Source: Cristatella mucedo
Lineage: Eukaryota > Bryozoa > Phylactolaemata > Cristatellidae
NCBI GenBank assembly: GCA_009760855.2
Contig: WPIO01000080.1
Coordinates: forward strand, 119,501-183,500
Length of the DNA: 64,000 nucleotides
Direction of reading: 5' to 3'
This document shows, in pieces, positions 1 through 10,599 of the stretch (position 1 is its first letter; every line of letters starts with the position of its first letter). The notes under the pieces are model-generated. The model made no database searches. It saw nothing but the letters and a program-made list of their open reading frames with translations, and was not told where the DNA came from. The position numbers were made by a program, and so were the translations under genes.

Positions 1-104
1 GCCATATTTGTACGGTGTGGTATATTTCTCGGGAGGATGTGAGGCCAGTCGGCAGATGTATTTCTAACTGTGTGCTGAACCACGTGAGCTCCGGTAAGAA
101 AAGC

Positions 105-240
105 TGGTTTGGCCCATTGGTGAAGGTGCTGGCCCCAGGGACCAAGGTCGAGGCCAGGAGCTCAAGCCCCGTGGTATATGTGAAGCCCCTGAATAGAGAT
201 TAAGTTCTCTTAGGGCGCTAAATAAATGAATGAAATGAAT
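105..240 (+). repeat. SINE-A copy (tRNA-derived)
   Basis: Starts ggtttggcccattggtgaag (A-box-like) with a B-box-like ctcaagcccc 50 bases on. It ends with gagattaagttctcttaggg cgctaaataaatga. Shares its whole length with the copy at 444-582. The tail resembles the LINE-alpha 3' end. Confidence 0.75.
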
Positions 241-443
241 TGCTGTCGCTTCCACCATTTTTCACGGCTGCTCACTATATTTAGTCACAGTTCTATTGGC
301 TTCCTACGTCCTTGCACAGCACGTGAGTGAGCCATGGCACTAGAGGTTAGTGTCACATAGCCTGATTGCTGAGGTTGCAGAATCAAATCCTATTGATGAT
401 AGGATCATGCATCATTCTATAAATAAAAAATAAATAAACTCCA

Positions 444-582
444 AGGTTTGGCCCAGCGGTTAAGGTGCTCGCCCCGACCAAGGTCTGACTGAGGTCGTGG
501 GCCCGAGTCCCGAGGCATATGCGAAGCGCCTGAATAGAGATTAAGTTCTCTTGGGGCGCTATATAAATGAATTGTATAAAAA
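444..582 (+). repeat. SINE-A copy (tRNA-derived), best preserved
   Basis: Begins ggtttggcccagcggttaag and gtgctcg, a good polymerase III A box of tRNA-Ser/Leu look. The B box is in gggcccgagtcccg. The tail gcgcctgaatagagattaag is followed by ttctcttggggcgctatata and an A/T-rich end. It is not a tRNA gene: there is no acceptor-stem closure and it carries a non-tRNA tail. Confidence 0.8.
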
Positions 583-915
583 ATGAATTACAATCATAAT
601 TAGCTTAGGTTCGGTGTAGCTATGTGCCACACTGAGCACTATAGCAACTTGTAGTTTGCTCGAACCTGACCAACTTAATACCATAGAGTTGGTGCTAAAT
701 GTCCCACCTAAAAGCTGGCCACCTTATGAGTAAGCTTGTGTTTAATGTTAATTTAACTTTTGTCTGTTTTGTTCGAAATGTTTCCATCTAGACCAGTCTA
801 TAGTCCTATCCCCATGCTGTTCACAGACTTGATGGTCGCTTGAATGTTGATCTTAGTTATTTTGCTCCACGCTGTCCTCTGGCTGTGACTCATCTCTGTG
901 CATTGATCTCGGCAG

Positions 916-1795
916 GAAGGGATCACGACCTCAGTTTGCCGTGGCTGGTACTCAAGCTCCTGTGCCTGGTGGCATGCAGCTCCCTGCTGCCGCGTCTGCA
1001 AGCAGTGGGCTCTGGCAACCTGTGACACTGCTAGGTACATCTTCCGTGGGCGAGTCCGGCAGACAGAACTCTGCTGTCACAGTGCCAGCAGCAGCTGTGC
1101 CCCCTGCTTCGGTGGCTTCGGCTGTCTCGGCAGCACCGACTCAATCGGCAACCGACCTCTCTCCGACTTCGAAGCCGGAAGGCAATGCTGGCTCCGCAGC
1201 CTTGTTGCCGCTTGCACGGTCTGCCCCTCGTGTGCATGCGGCCGAGCCGCTGGCCGATGCTTTCTTGGGAGAGCCCATCTCTCCCCAGCAGCAGCAGCAG
1301 TCACCTGGCGGCATGAAGGCAGTCCCGGCTGCTGCTGCTTTGCCAGGGCAGCTCAAGGACAGGGACGTGACACGACCTGTGGTTAGTGTCCCAGCCACAG
1401 TGGCAGCACCGTCGATGGCTGTGGCAGCAGCTGGAAGTCTGCTTTTCTCGCCCTCAGGCGATAGCAGCAGCAATGCCAGCAGCAGCCCGGCAGCCCCTGG
1501 TGCCGTGGCTCAGACAAACTCGGACGAGTTGGCCAGGAATGGCGGGAATGCAGCAGGCACAAGCCCAGTGCAGCCTCTGCTGCCTGTTGCATTAGGACCA
1601 GCTGCATCGGGAAATAGCAGGTCTAAGCGGAGGCCAACCGGCATCGGCTCTTTCGCAGCTGCAACACCAGCAATCGTGCCACAGGATGGCCTAGTCGTGG
1701 TGGCGCGGGCGACCACTCGGCTCGACCGTGACCCGGCACCTGCCTCTCCTGTCGCTGCTGCGCCGTCAAGCTGTGCCGGGACACAATCGAATCAG
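916..1795 (+). CDS. ASPP: ASPP exon: Pro/Ala/Ser-rich linker
   Basis: Open frame with acceptor ggcag before 916 and donor gtgagc after 1795, phase 1 in and phase 0 out. It encodes about 293 residues rich in Ala, Ser, Pro and Gln with no recognisable fold. This matches the poorly conserved region before the ankyrin repeats of ASPP proteins. The link to ASPP rests on frame and position, not on similarity. Confidence 0.75.
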
Positions 1796-4700
1796 GTGAG
1801 CTTTCACTTAACTGAGTAAGCGGCAGGTGTGCAGCATCTGGTTGCTTTGATCTGTTGGCTAGGCTTATGTTGCCCCTTCATGCAATCGTTCTTAGCCTCT
1901 CGTCCCCATAATTCAAATGGTAAGGACTACAAGCTACATATTTTTTCTAGTGCTCAGACATCCGCCGATGGATCTGTAGCCACATAAAGTGAACCTTCGG
2001 TTCAGCAATGGTTGTACATAAAGCACGACAGCAGTGACCTTACATGTAGGCTGCTAGTGTGCTTGGTGCGTGTGTCTGAGTCCCACAGCTCCACAGCCCT
2101 TGTGCTGGGAGCTGTACTGCACGTAGACTACAAAGGTCGAGGGCATAAGTTAAGCGATTGTTAAATTCGCAAGATTGGCTGAGTCACATTCAACTCTTTG
2201 GGGCAAGAAGCTGTCAAAACGTGTCATGTCGCTACGAGCTGTCGAAATTGGGTAGGTTCGTGTGATACTCTTTTCTAATGTTGAAGATGGATGTTTTAAA
2301 CTACCGAGTACACGTCACTGCATATCCTTATTTCTGTCTAAGGCTACCATATCACTTTGGGGTTTAGGGTTTCTAGCCTATTGGGAAAAAGAGAGTGAGG
2401 TAGGGAGAGAAAGATGATGCAGCCAGCCAGCCAGAGCATACAGAGGCAGGCTTGTGAGTTAGCGCACATGGAGGCAAACAAGTTGAGTTTGCCTCCATGT
2501 GCGCTAACTCACAAGCCTGCCTCTATATGCTCTGGCTGGCTGGCTGCATCATCTTGAGACACCCGAGCGCTCTATAGAGATCACTCTTCAGCTAAGACCC
2601 ACTTGGTCTTTATACAATTCTGCAATTACAGATGGAAACATAAAGACATAAAGATGGCAGGCCATACATGAGGAGATGGGATGAGTGCTATACTATCCAT
2701 TAATATATAATTAATATTAATATATATATATATATATATATATATACTGATAGTTTAATAAACTGAATGCTTGCCTTGCAGACATTCGATCCTGATTGTC
2801 TGCTAATTTCCTTATACTTAACGACGATAAAGCAGTATGACTACTCATAGGACACCCCAAGCGTGTGGCTGGGCTAGAAGACTTTGCTCTTCTAATAGGT
2901 GATGCCGTTGTGACTGTCACCATGTGCTAGGAATTTAGTTGTCATCTTTGACAGCTGCCTACATTTCGAAAGTTTCATTACGAAGACTGTCTCGACTGCT
3001 AGCCACCACGACGAACCTTAAATAGCTCCCCAATTCTGTATTGGCTAGATTATTGCAAAATTCCATTTTTTGCTGGGCTATAAAAAAAACTTTAAGCTGG
3101 TGACGAATATTTCTGCAAGGCTAGTTTACAAAATCCCAGAGGTTTGACCATGTGTCTCCTTTGCTGAAGTAGCTTCGATGGCTGCCGGTTGATCAACAGA
3201 TGCAGAGTAAAGTTCTTACCCTGACCCACAAGGCCGCTCCTTCATACCTAGCTGAACTGTTGCACTAGTTTCGGTCTTCTCCTGCTCTTAAGTCCTGTGT
3301 GGACTATAAATGAGCTGTTCCATTCTTCCGTTTAGACCGTTAGCATCAGAAGCTTTTGCCCTGCAGGTCCTAGACCGCGGAACTCAGTTCCACAATTCTT
3401 GTGCAATGACATCCACTCTCCTACTGCAGACTATGGCACATTCTTCCGGCAGTGCTGAGCTGCTACTCCCATGCTACTCATGCCTCGACTGCTCTCCTGA
3501 TTCAACTATGCTTCTCACTTTCTCTTTGTTGCATGAGATGATGTCTGCTGGCTACCCAATAAGTACTGAAAGCCGCTTAGGCTTTGAGTATGCCATACAA
3601 AACTTGCCTGCGTAGCACCCACAAAGTCTTTGTTGCTTTGTGGAGTTACAGATGGAGATACATGACCTTAAATTCCATAATAAGAGCAAAGTCCACCCAG
3701 TGAAAGTGCCCAACAGTCATTTTGTAGTGATACTGTGCTTGATTGGGCTGTAGTCGACGATTTTCTCTAAATAATAAAAGTATGTTAACTGATTTAACAG
3801 CCTCATTTGTATGGCGGCAGAAGAGCCTTAACGGCCGTCACCACCGCATTCAGTTGGCAATAAAGAATCGCCCATCGAAAGGTTCGAACCCATGGCCGAG
3901 GTCGTGAAGAGCAAGTACCTTACCTCCTGGTCTATCACGACAAATGCAGGACTTACACCAAGTAAATCAGCTCCTTTACCGACCCGAGATTTTATCTTTC
4001 GAGCCCGTGGCATATGTGAAGCGCCCGAATAACCCTAAACCTTGTCTTAGGGCACCATACAAATGGATTATATTTGTTTTATTTATTTTTTGGGCAGCAG
4101 CATACAGCTGCACTGACTGTAACAGGTACGTACAGCCTTAATGAGCTAGCCAGAGAAGTGCAGCTGCAGGGATCAGTGGCAGTGATGTGCAGCAAACTGT
4201 GCCAATTTAAACTGTGCTAAGGAGATCCGGCGTGAATAGGCACACTCAAACTAATATTTGGTTGGAAGTACATCAGCCAGTTTATAGCTTCGTTTTTGGA
4301 TCTAGCTTTAGGTATATTTCATCGGTCTGGTAAGCATTGCCTTACATAAATGTACATCAAAAGTTAACTAAAGTTGGTCTCAGTTACTCCTGTACACATC
4401 GCAGCCGTCGTACTACCAGTGCCTCTTGAATGGGTTTGCAGTTGCCTCATGTATGCATTACTGGAATGAGTCCAGATCTCAGTCGTGTGTGCTGTTTCCA
4501 AAATTACATTTCTTCTCTTTCCAGATTGCCATAATTGCCAATGCACATCCGATTTCGGCAGTTGTGACTGCTAATGAGAACCATTACTCATTGGACAGCC
4601 GGCCGCCTGGTGTTCAGTCTCCATCATCCTCTTCATCGCCCGTATCGTCTGCTACTGTCTTTCCGCCATCTCCACTGAATGTAGCAGTCAGCGACGATGG

Positions 4701-7326
4701 CAGGCCCATGTCACCTGCGATGTCATCACAGTCACCCAGCCGGAAGACGTCTTCTCTGGAGACAGCGGCTTTGCGCTCAGTCATTCCTCGGCCGAGTGCG
4801 GAGTCAGGTGGTAGCCGAGGAGGCCGAAAGCGGCGGGTCAGTTTTGACCCTCTTGCCCTGCTGCTTGATGCTGCACTCGAAGGGGAACTCGATCTGGTCC
4901 AGGTCACATCACAGCAGGTAACTAACAGGCTGGTTAAGCTCGCATCCTCGCATAGCTCAGGGCTGTTTGGCCTGATTCGTCAAATCCCAACAAGCTACGT
5001 GACTTGGCAGCCAATCGAGCTACATCTCTTTACCTCGGACACCGGGGAGGTAGGGGAGAGACGTTACATCACGGTGGCTGAGTTGCAATCGCTGCTCCTT
5101 GCTCAGCAATTGCACTGGGAGCTCTTGTGTGTGGCTGAGTTTGTGACACGCTCCCTTTTGTGGCCGTATCGCACAGCAACTTGAGTCTATGCCGTTCCCT
5201 CCCGGGCTGTGCTTTGTAAATATTGGTTGACAGCAGAAAGATCGGATGAATTTCCCCCCACCCCCAAATCTCTTGTATATGCAGCTGTGCCAATCTGCAA
5301 TATTTTAGCTGTCGATCGTTTCTTCTTCTCTCATCATGTTATTTAAGTTCCTAATTATCACTTTGTTCTGTCAGTGTCAGGCTGTCGCAGTGGCCCATGT
5401 GGTTCGTGTCACGGTTTTTATCCTGAAGTTTTGGGTTCAGATTCTTCTGACGGTAGGTATCTTGCCAGATAATTGACACTAGGTTTAACCAGTCGGTTCA
5501 GAGTGCTAATTATGCTTCGTCGTGCTTGAGCTATTATGACAATCGAGGCTAGACAGCGGCCTGATGCCAATGATGCATCATTTCCCGTGAATTTGATCGT
5601 GAGAAATAGGTATCATCTCAGTCAGCATTGCACAGCAAGTGTATGGAAAACTCACTGATGCATTGCACATTTCTCGAGTATCGACAAAAGCGCACCTATT
5701 TGTGACAGCATTTAGTGGGTCCTTGTGATTCGTCCTTTATATGCTTATGCATCCTGACACTGTGCATGCTGGCACTAACCAGACTTGCATGCTGACCCTG
5801 TGTATGTCATCCCTAACCATGTTATTCGTGTTGTTTATCAAGCATAATACAACTCACCATTCGATCGTGTTTCCTTTGCAGCAAATGTAAAGTGCCTAGA
5901 AAGAGATTGAATTCTCTGAGGGTGCTTTATCAAGTGCATTATTATTATTATTGTTATTGTCGATGCATCGTTCGGCATGCCATTTCAGTCAAATGGCTGC
6001 CAAGCTGTCTATGCAGCATTTGACATATCGTAGTGAACCCAGTATAATGTGCAAGTGCACGATAATAGATGTCTGTGCTCGATCTACCATTTGGGCATCT
6101 GCAATTTCCCGGATGCAGGTGTCTAACCCAAGTGCAGCTAATGACGAAGGTATCACCGCCTTGCACAATGCTATCTGCGCAGGCCACCAGAACATAGTGG
6201 AGTACTTGGTCGAGTTTGGCTGCGATGTCAATGCTCAAGATACAGACGGGTGGTAAGGTTTTCAAAGTGGCAGCGGCAGCAAGACTAGCGGTGCAGATGC
6301 TGCACCTCAGCCTGCAGCTGATGACCTCAGTTTGCACTCAGAGGTTGCGCACTGGGACTCGTGATTGCAGGACTCCACTTCATTGCGCAGCTTCGTGCAA
6401 CAACTTGCCCCTAGTCAAGTACCTCGTAGAGCACGGTGCCTGCGTGTTCGCAGCCACACTGAGCGACCACGAAACCGCCATGCTTAAATGCGAGGAAGGT
6501 GAAGACGGCTATGAAGGCTGCCACGATTATCTAAGACGTGAGTACTCAGCTTCCACTTGGCATGCCAGCCGTCCCAGGAGCAGCAGCAGCAGGGGGGCGG
6601 GGGCAGGGTCTGGCCCCTTGGGGGGGGGGGAGGGGCAGCCGCACAGATGGGTGCCACCATTCGATTTCCACTCACTTTCTCTCTCCCTTGCTCAGGCGTG
6701 CAAGACGATCTGGGCGTTGCTAACGGCGGCGTCGTCTACGCTCTGTACGAGTACGACAGAGAGAACGACGATGAGCTGGATATGCGCTGCGGCCAACGCT
6801 TGACCGTGCTTCGAAGGGGTGACAACGAAGAGACTGAGTGGTGGTGGGCTCGTCACGATCAGGAAGACGGTGGTGATGAGGGCTACGTGCCTCGAAACAT
6901 GCTCGGGGTGCGTCTTATCGCTGCCGCAGTCTCGTGCTCTCAGCTGCATTTGCTGCTGCGGCTGAATCGCGCTGCCGCGATAATGCAGCGCACAATGCAA
7001 CAGTGACTTCAGCTGGCAGGACAGCTTGCCATGAAAATGCTGCAGCGGTTTCTCACCCGAACACAAGCTATCGCAGCCTGCATTGCAGGTCTGATGGCCG
7101 TGCTGGTTTTGTCCAAGACTGCTTACTAGCTGACCCTTGCAAAAATGAAAATATTGCTGACCGTCTTCAATAACCCATTAACAGTGTGGGCTACCGAAAG
7201 CGTGGTATTTAGCAAGGTCCCCCTAGAAGGACCGCATGGTACCAAAATGAAAATCAAATCCTTTTCCTATTGCAGATGTGCAAGCGCCTGCTACCTCGTG
7301 AACGACCTGATGAAGCTCGCTATTAG
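916..7326 (+). CDS. ASPP: ASPP-family gene (p53-binding protein 2 / PPP1R13 type), 3' part, six coding exons
   Basis: Spliced span of the C-terminal part of an apoptosis-stimulating-of-p53 protein. In the known family the ankyrin-SH3 module binds p53 family members, Bcl-2, RelA and protein phosphatase 1. Exons are 916-1795, 4525-4917, 6119-6252, 6371-6537, 6696-6907 and 7276-7326; all junctions are GT-AG and keep one frame. The sequence shows a low-complexity Pro/Ala/Ser linker, an RVSF motif followed by [13 protein letters not shown], ankyrin repeats ([23 protein letters not shown]) and an SH3 domain (ALYEY, EWWWAR, GYVPRN). The order, and the spacing between LDLVQ and [10 protein letters not shown], equal those I recall for human ASPP2. 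The N-terminal half lies upstream of the window. An AGTAAA at 7885-7890 is the nearest poly(A)-like signal I saw; no AATAAA was found close to the stop. Confidence 0.93.
2411..2555. repeat. Nearly perfect inverted repeat, 69-bp arms, 7-base loop
   Basis: Left arm 2411-2479 and right arm 2487-2555 are reverse complements with one mismatch. The loop is aagttga (2480-2486). If transcribed with the intron it would fold into a 69-bp hairpin. No coding frame and no transposon ends were recognised in it. Confidence 0.93.
2583..2660 (+). repeat. LINE-beta 3' tail fragment
   Basis: The words acccacttggtctttata and gcaattacagatggaaacat are a diverged version of the tail that ends the LINE-beta copies at 2940-3680 and 34925-35660 (cacccaca..gtcttt..tgtggagttacag). 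Confidence 0.45.
2720..2746. repeat. (TA)n microsatellite
   Basis: About 13 uninterrupted TA units, flanked by AT-rich sequence. Confidence 0.9.
2940..3680 (+). mobile_element. LINE-beta 3' fragment (CR1/L2-like), decayed
   Basis: Broken frames give [17 protein letters not shown] and SCVDYK, matching the end of the reverse-transcriptase ORF seen in the opposite copy at 34925-35660 (same words [17 protein letters not shown]). Stops and frameshifts interrupt it, so it is a dead copy. The 3' end is cacccacaaagtctttgttg followed by a gagttacagatggag tail. Confidence 0.7.
3790..3945 (-). repeat. SINE-B copy, inverted
   Basis: Read on the minus strand it has an A-box-like gaccaggaggtaaggtac, the body word ttgctcttcacgacctcgg, a B box gggttcgaacc, and a tail ending atacaaatgaggctgttaaa. 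It shares this layout with the copies at 12157, 18538, 20318 and 62010. Confidence 0.8.
3955..4070 (+). repeat. SINE-A copy, 5'-truncated or diverged
   Basis: B-box-like ttcgagcccgtgg, then catatgtgaagcgcccgaat and a diverged tail gtcttagggcaccatacaaa. It lies head-to-head with the SINE-B just upstream. Confidence 0.6.
4525..4917 (+). CDS. ASPP: ASPP exon: PP1-docking RVSF motif and start of ankyrin domain
   Basis: Acceptor ttccag before 4525, donor gtaact after 4917, phase 0 on both sides, 131 codons. The Ser/Pro-rich start is followed by [20 protein letters not shown] (RVSF at 4834-4845), the RVxF-type docking site for protein phosphatase 1 that ASPP proteins carry just before their ankyrin repeats. 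The exon ends within the first ankyrin unit after GELDLVQ. Confidence 0.93.
4918..6118 (+). other. ASPP intron ending with a LINE-alpha tail
   Basis: About 1.2 kb. The first 700 bases show nothing I recognise beyond short T-rich stretches. The last 400 bases hold the LINE-alpha tail described separately. Confidence 0.6.
5690..5960 (+). mobile_element. LINE-alpha 3' end fragment
   Basis: Contains agtgggtccttgtgattcgt, then gaaagagattgaattctctg agggtgcttt and an (ATT)n end at 5939-5957. These are the landmarks of the LINE-alpha 3' untranslated tail seen on the opposite strand at 9027-9300. Confidence 0.8.
6119..6252 (+). CDS. ASPP: ASPP exon: ankyrin repeat
   Basis: Acceptor atgcag, donor gtaagg, phase 0 in and phase 2 out. 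It encodes the ankyrin signature [18 protein letters not shown], then [19 protein letters not shown], with the final Trp codon split across the intron. Close match to the ASPP ankyrin unit [16 protein letters not shown]. Confidence 0.95.
6371..6537 (+). CDS. ASPP: ASPP exon: last ankyrin repeats
   Basis: Acceptor ttgcag, donor gtgagt. It completes the split Trp and encodes [20 protein letters not shown], then a variant repeat with [17 protein letters not shown]. The KCEE...GY..C pattern is the ASPP linker into the SH3 domain. Confidence 0.95.
6696..6907 (+). CDS. ASPP: ASPP exon: SH3 domain
   Basis: Acceptor gctcag, donor gtgcgt after GGG. It encodes [19 protein letters not shown], a central EWWWARHD and GYVPRNMLG, the three hallmarks of an SH3 fold (ALYDY motif, tryptophan, SxxPxN-like end). 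In ASPP this SH3 and the ankyrin repeats together form the p53-binding face. The distal loop (DQEDGGDEG) is a few residues longer than in the vertebrate proteins I recall. Confidence 0.95.
6908..7275 (+). other. ASPP last intron, nothing recognised
   Basis: A 368-base GT-AG intron without repeats or long frames that look coding. Confidence 0.6.
7276..7326 (+). CDS. ASPP: ASPP terminal coding exon
   Basis: Acceptor tattgcag at 7268-7275. Phase 0 reading gives [16 protein letters not shown] and a TAG at 7324-7326. The short basic tail after the SH3 domain equals the position and charge of the vertebrate ASPP end. The acceptor and frame fit; the sequence itself is poorly conserved. Confidence 0.75.
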   Translation: MCKRLLPRERPDEARY

Positions 7327-8190
7327 CAACGTCATGCACACTCGGGGCTTGACCATTGACTCTATGAAGCGTGACCTGTGACAGTGAACGTGCGAGCCGT
7401 GGCCTCGAGCGGGCTCAGCCGTCGAGCGTCGAGTCGTAGGTTGTCGCTCTATACGTCACCACTGCGGATGTGCAGCGTGTCTTGTCTTTATCGAAGTCTA
7501 CAACGAAACCCGTGCGCCACGAGGCTGCTAGTCTGAGGCTGTGAAGGGCTCGCTAGACCAGGGTATTGACTGGTGTCACTCCCTCCTCACCGCAAGCTGC
7601 AGCTTCAGCAGCATCATGTACTAAGATTGAGAACCCCTCTGTGATGTGATGCCATTAGTGACGATGGTGGCAGCTGCATGGAGGATGGGGATAGCTGCAC
7701 CCAGCCTGGTGATAGCTGCAAGTAATGACTCAGCTGGTGCTCAGCTTGCAATTTGTGTCTGCCGATCCGAGATAGCACCGGGGTTCATGTAAATTCGCCT
7801 GCGTTCTGCAACCACACAGCGTCTGACTGCCACCGTTTGGTGCACTGCATGTATTTCAGGATGATGCCGTCGTGAGTTGAAGCTAGTAAACATAATTTAA
7901 CTGAAGTTTATGCTTTCTATTACTTGTAGCCAACAGTTGCCTCGTATAGCTGCAGCGCAGCCTGTCACATTGGATAAGCTTGAGGTAAATTCATGTAAGC
8001 AAAGGCTGGTTTTGCCTTGTTAACGAACGGTTTGTAAACAGAGGCAGCTCCCATGGGCAGGTCACTCGTTTGATTTCCTGAACAAAGCAACATGGATCGA
8101 ATTACTGCGATGAAAAATGATAGTGATACCGATGCGCTAATCAGCCGGTCTACCATGAAGCGCAAGGAGGGGCAGCAGTTATGATAGAGG
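7327..8190. other. ASPP 3' flank, nothing recognised
   Basis: Presumed 3' untranslated region and flank. There is an AGTAAA at 7885-7890 and no AATAAA within it. No element or frame is recognised. Confidence 0.5.
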
Positions 8191-8194
8191 CAAT

Positions 8195-8363
<169 letters not shown>

Positions 8364-9026
8364 TCAATCTCTTCTAATTATAACTTCTAAAGTAACAACT
8401 TGAATTCTACCGTTGCTGCGGTGTAGGCCCCGGATCTTAACCCAGTGGTGAGGTGCACATACTCCACAACCCGTAAGCCGAAGGCATACAAAAAACTCTG
8501 GTAACAAATTACGGTAGAGAACTTTCCTGCTTGTTTGTTTGTTGCTATTGAGCTTACTTTTGTAAGCAGGCTTATGTTGCCTCATCCATTAAAAGTACCT
8601 GTAGCATCCATCTGGAGGAAAAAATATGTATGCCCGACGATTTTATACTTGATTGCGTCTATGAATACTAAAGTCTCTCGTGTTGCATTATTTCAGGTTG
8701 CTTTATTACTGGGTTTCCTTCCATAAATTCCATTTTCTGCGTATTTCGTCTTGTATCAATTGAACAACACCGAACACAGGGAAATTTTTTGCTCGGTCTC
8801 GTCTTGCTGAATCGCACTGCATCAATATATACTGCGCGTTTTCTGTAAAGCATCGACCAGTGCGTTGCAATGCGAAAAGATAAAACAGAAAGAGATATCT
8901 ATGCATAGACATAGAGCGAGTGAAGTGGGATGGCTTCGCATGTATGTCGTGTGTGCAAGCGCTATCTATTCGGAGTGGGAGGAGCGGGTCAGGAAGCAGT
9001 GAGGACGAGTGGGAAGGCAAAGAGTG

Positions 9027-9065
<39 letters not shown>

Positions 9066-10425
9066 CACTTGATAAAGCGCCCTCAGAGAACTCAATCTCT
9101 TTCTAGGCGCTCTACATTTGCTGCAAAGGGAAACGCAATTGAATGGTGAGTAATGCTATGCTTGATAAGCAACATGAATAGCATGGTTAGGGGTGACATG
9201 CACAGGGTCAGCATGCAAATGTAGTCAGTGGCAGCATGCACAGTGTCAGCAGGCATAACCACATTAAGGACGAATCACAGGGACCCACTAAATGCTGTCC
9301 TAAATAGGTGTGTTTTTAAGTTCTTTTTAAATGTGGTCAAGTCAGGGGATGTTCTGACACAAGTCGGGAGTGAGTTCCAGGCTTTGGGAGCATACGAACT
9401 AAATGCACGGTCTCCAAAGGATTTAAGGTTTGTACGAGGTATTTCCAGACTGTTGGATTCCGAAAAGCACGATAGTTAACACAAAAGTACGATGCTTGGC
9501 CTGGTGGGGGAGTAGATATGAGAGTTAGGCTGGAGCCAAAGAATGAAGTGACCTAAAAGTGAGCGACGAAACCTTGAAGTCGATCCGTTGCTTGACTGGT
9601 AGCAAGTGCAGATCGGCGAGAAGTGGTGTGATGTGGCAACTGTGACGCTCACGACAGACAAGCCTAGCTGCAGAGTTGTGCACCAGCTGCAATCGCCTGA
9701 TTGCACATGCTGGTAGGCCAGTAAGCAGTGAGTTACAGAAGTCAAGACGGGATATCACGAATGCATGGACCAACTTAGACGTGCTATCCTTATCTAAATA
9801 AGCCCAAAATTTAGAGATGCTATGTAGCTGAAAGTAGGCAGATTTGACTGTGGAGCTGATGTGGTCGTCTAACGAGAGGTCACTTTGGAACATGACACCT
9901 AGATTTCGAGCTGATTCAACAGGAGATATGCTGACAGAGCCAATTTTGAGCGTCAGCCTTTCCAATTTCTAAATCACACTGGGTTTGCCCATAACTAGTA
10001 AGTTGGTATTATCATCAATTAGTTTTACAAAAATTTGCTGCCAGCAATGTGCAGATGTCATCAATACATGCATGGAGTGAGTTGAGAGAATTCGAGGTGC
10101 TCGAAGGCTGGGAGGGATCAAAGCAAAGGTACAACTGAGTGTCATCCACATAGAAGTGAAAGCCTAGATTGTGCTTGGCAGTCACATGAGCAAGAGGGAG
10201 AGTATAAACCGTGAAAAGAACCGGACCTAGCACGGAGCCCTGAGGTACCCCATAGTTCAGAGGTACCTTGGATGATCTTTGTCCATTCACGTAAATACTC
10301 TGGAGTCTCTCCTTGAGATCGGACCTGAACCGTCACAGTGCAGTGCCAGTGATGCCCAGGCGAGATGAGAGGCGCTCTAGAAGAACTTGGTGATCGATTG
10401 TATCAAAAGCTGCCGAAAGATCGAG
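9027..10425 (-). mobile_element. LINE-alpha non-LTR retrotransposon, 5'-truncated, with YVDD reverse transcriptase
   Basis: Minus-strand CR1/L2-like element. Reading from 10425 down: LSAAFDTIDHQVLLERLSSR (RT palm start), then GVPQGSVLGPVLFTVYT and FHFYVDDTQLY (YVDD catalytic motif, 10142-10153), then a thumb/C-terminal region including ARNLGVMFQSDLSLDDHISS (within 9525-9965). The pieces lie in different frames, so the ORF is broken. The 3' untranslated part (9060-9500) ends at gagggcgc..tgcattatt with an (ATT)n tract at 9029-9063. The endonuclease half is missing; the 5' end merges into a (GA)n tract at 10421. It copied itself by target-primed reverse transcription in the past and looks inactive now. 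Confidence 0.88.
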
Positions 10426-10590
10426 AGAGAGAGAGAGAGACTGCAGGGGGATACAAAGAGGCTCCCGTGGGGGGGGGGGGGGCATGCAGAGAGACACAGA
10501 GAGGCTGCGGGGGGGGGGGAGGATACCGAGAGAGAAAGAGGGAGGGAGGGAGGGGAGAGAGAGACACGAAGACAGAAAGACAGCGAGAGA
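10421..10590. repeat. Purine-rich (GA)n / G-run satellite
   Basis: GA repeats, two G runs of about 10 bases each (about 10471 and 10512), and GGGA/GACA variants. Frames through it (SLSLSL, RERERE) are repeat artefacts. Confidence 0.85.
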
Positions 10591-10599
10591 GACAGAGAG

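Larger units (their letters stand above)
1796..4524 (+). other. ASPP intron with foldback and LINE/SINE debris
   Basis: Intron of about 2.7 kb. It contains a long inverted repeat (2411-2555), a LINE-beta tail (2583-2660), a (TA)n tract (2720-2746), a LINE-beta 3' fragment (2940-3680) and a SINE-B/SINE-A pair (3790-4070). Nothing is recognised in 1796-2400 or 4090-4524. Confidence 0.7.

Noticed and set aside
15-203. Short frame at the window start
   Set aside because: Mostly runs through a SINE-A copy.
444-530. tRNA gene (A and B boxes)
   Set aside because: Boxes are present, but there is no acceptor stem and no cloverleaf closure, and the sequence continues into a LINE-like tail. It is a SINE. 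The same applies to the SINE-B copies.
9525-9965. 146-codon minus-strand frame as a host gene
   Set aside because: It is the C-terminal part of the LINE-alpha reverse-transcriptase ORF, with related broken copies at 25733 and 37090.
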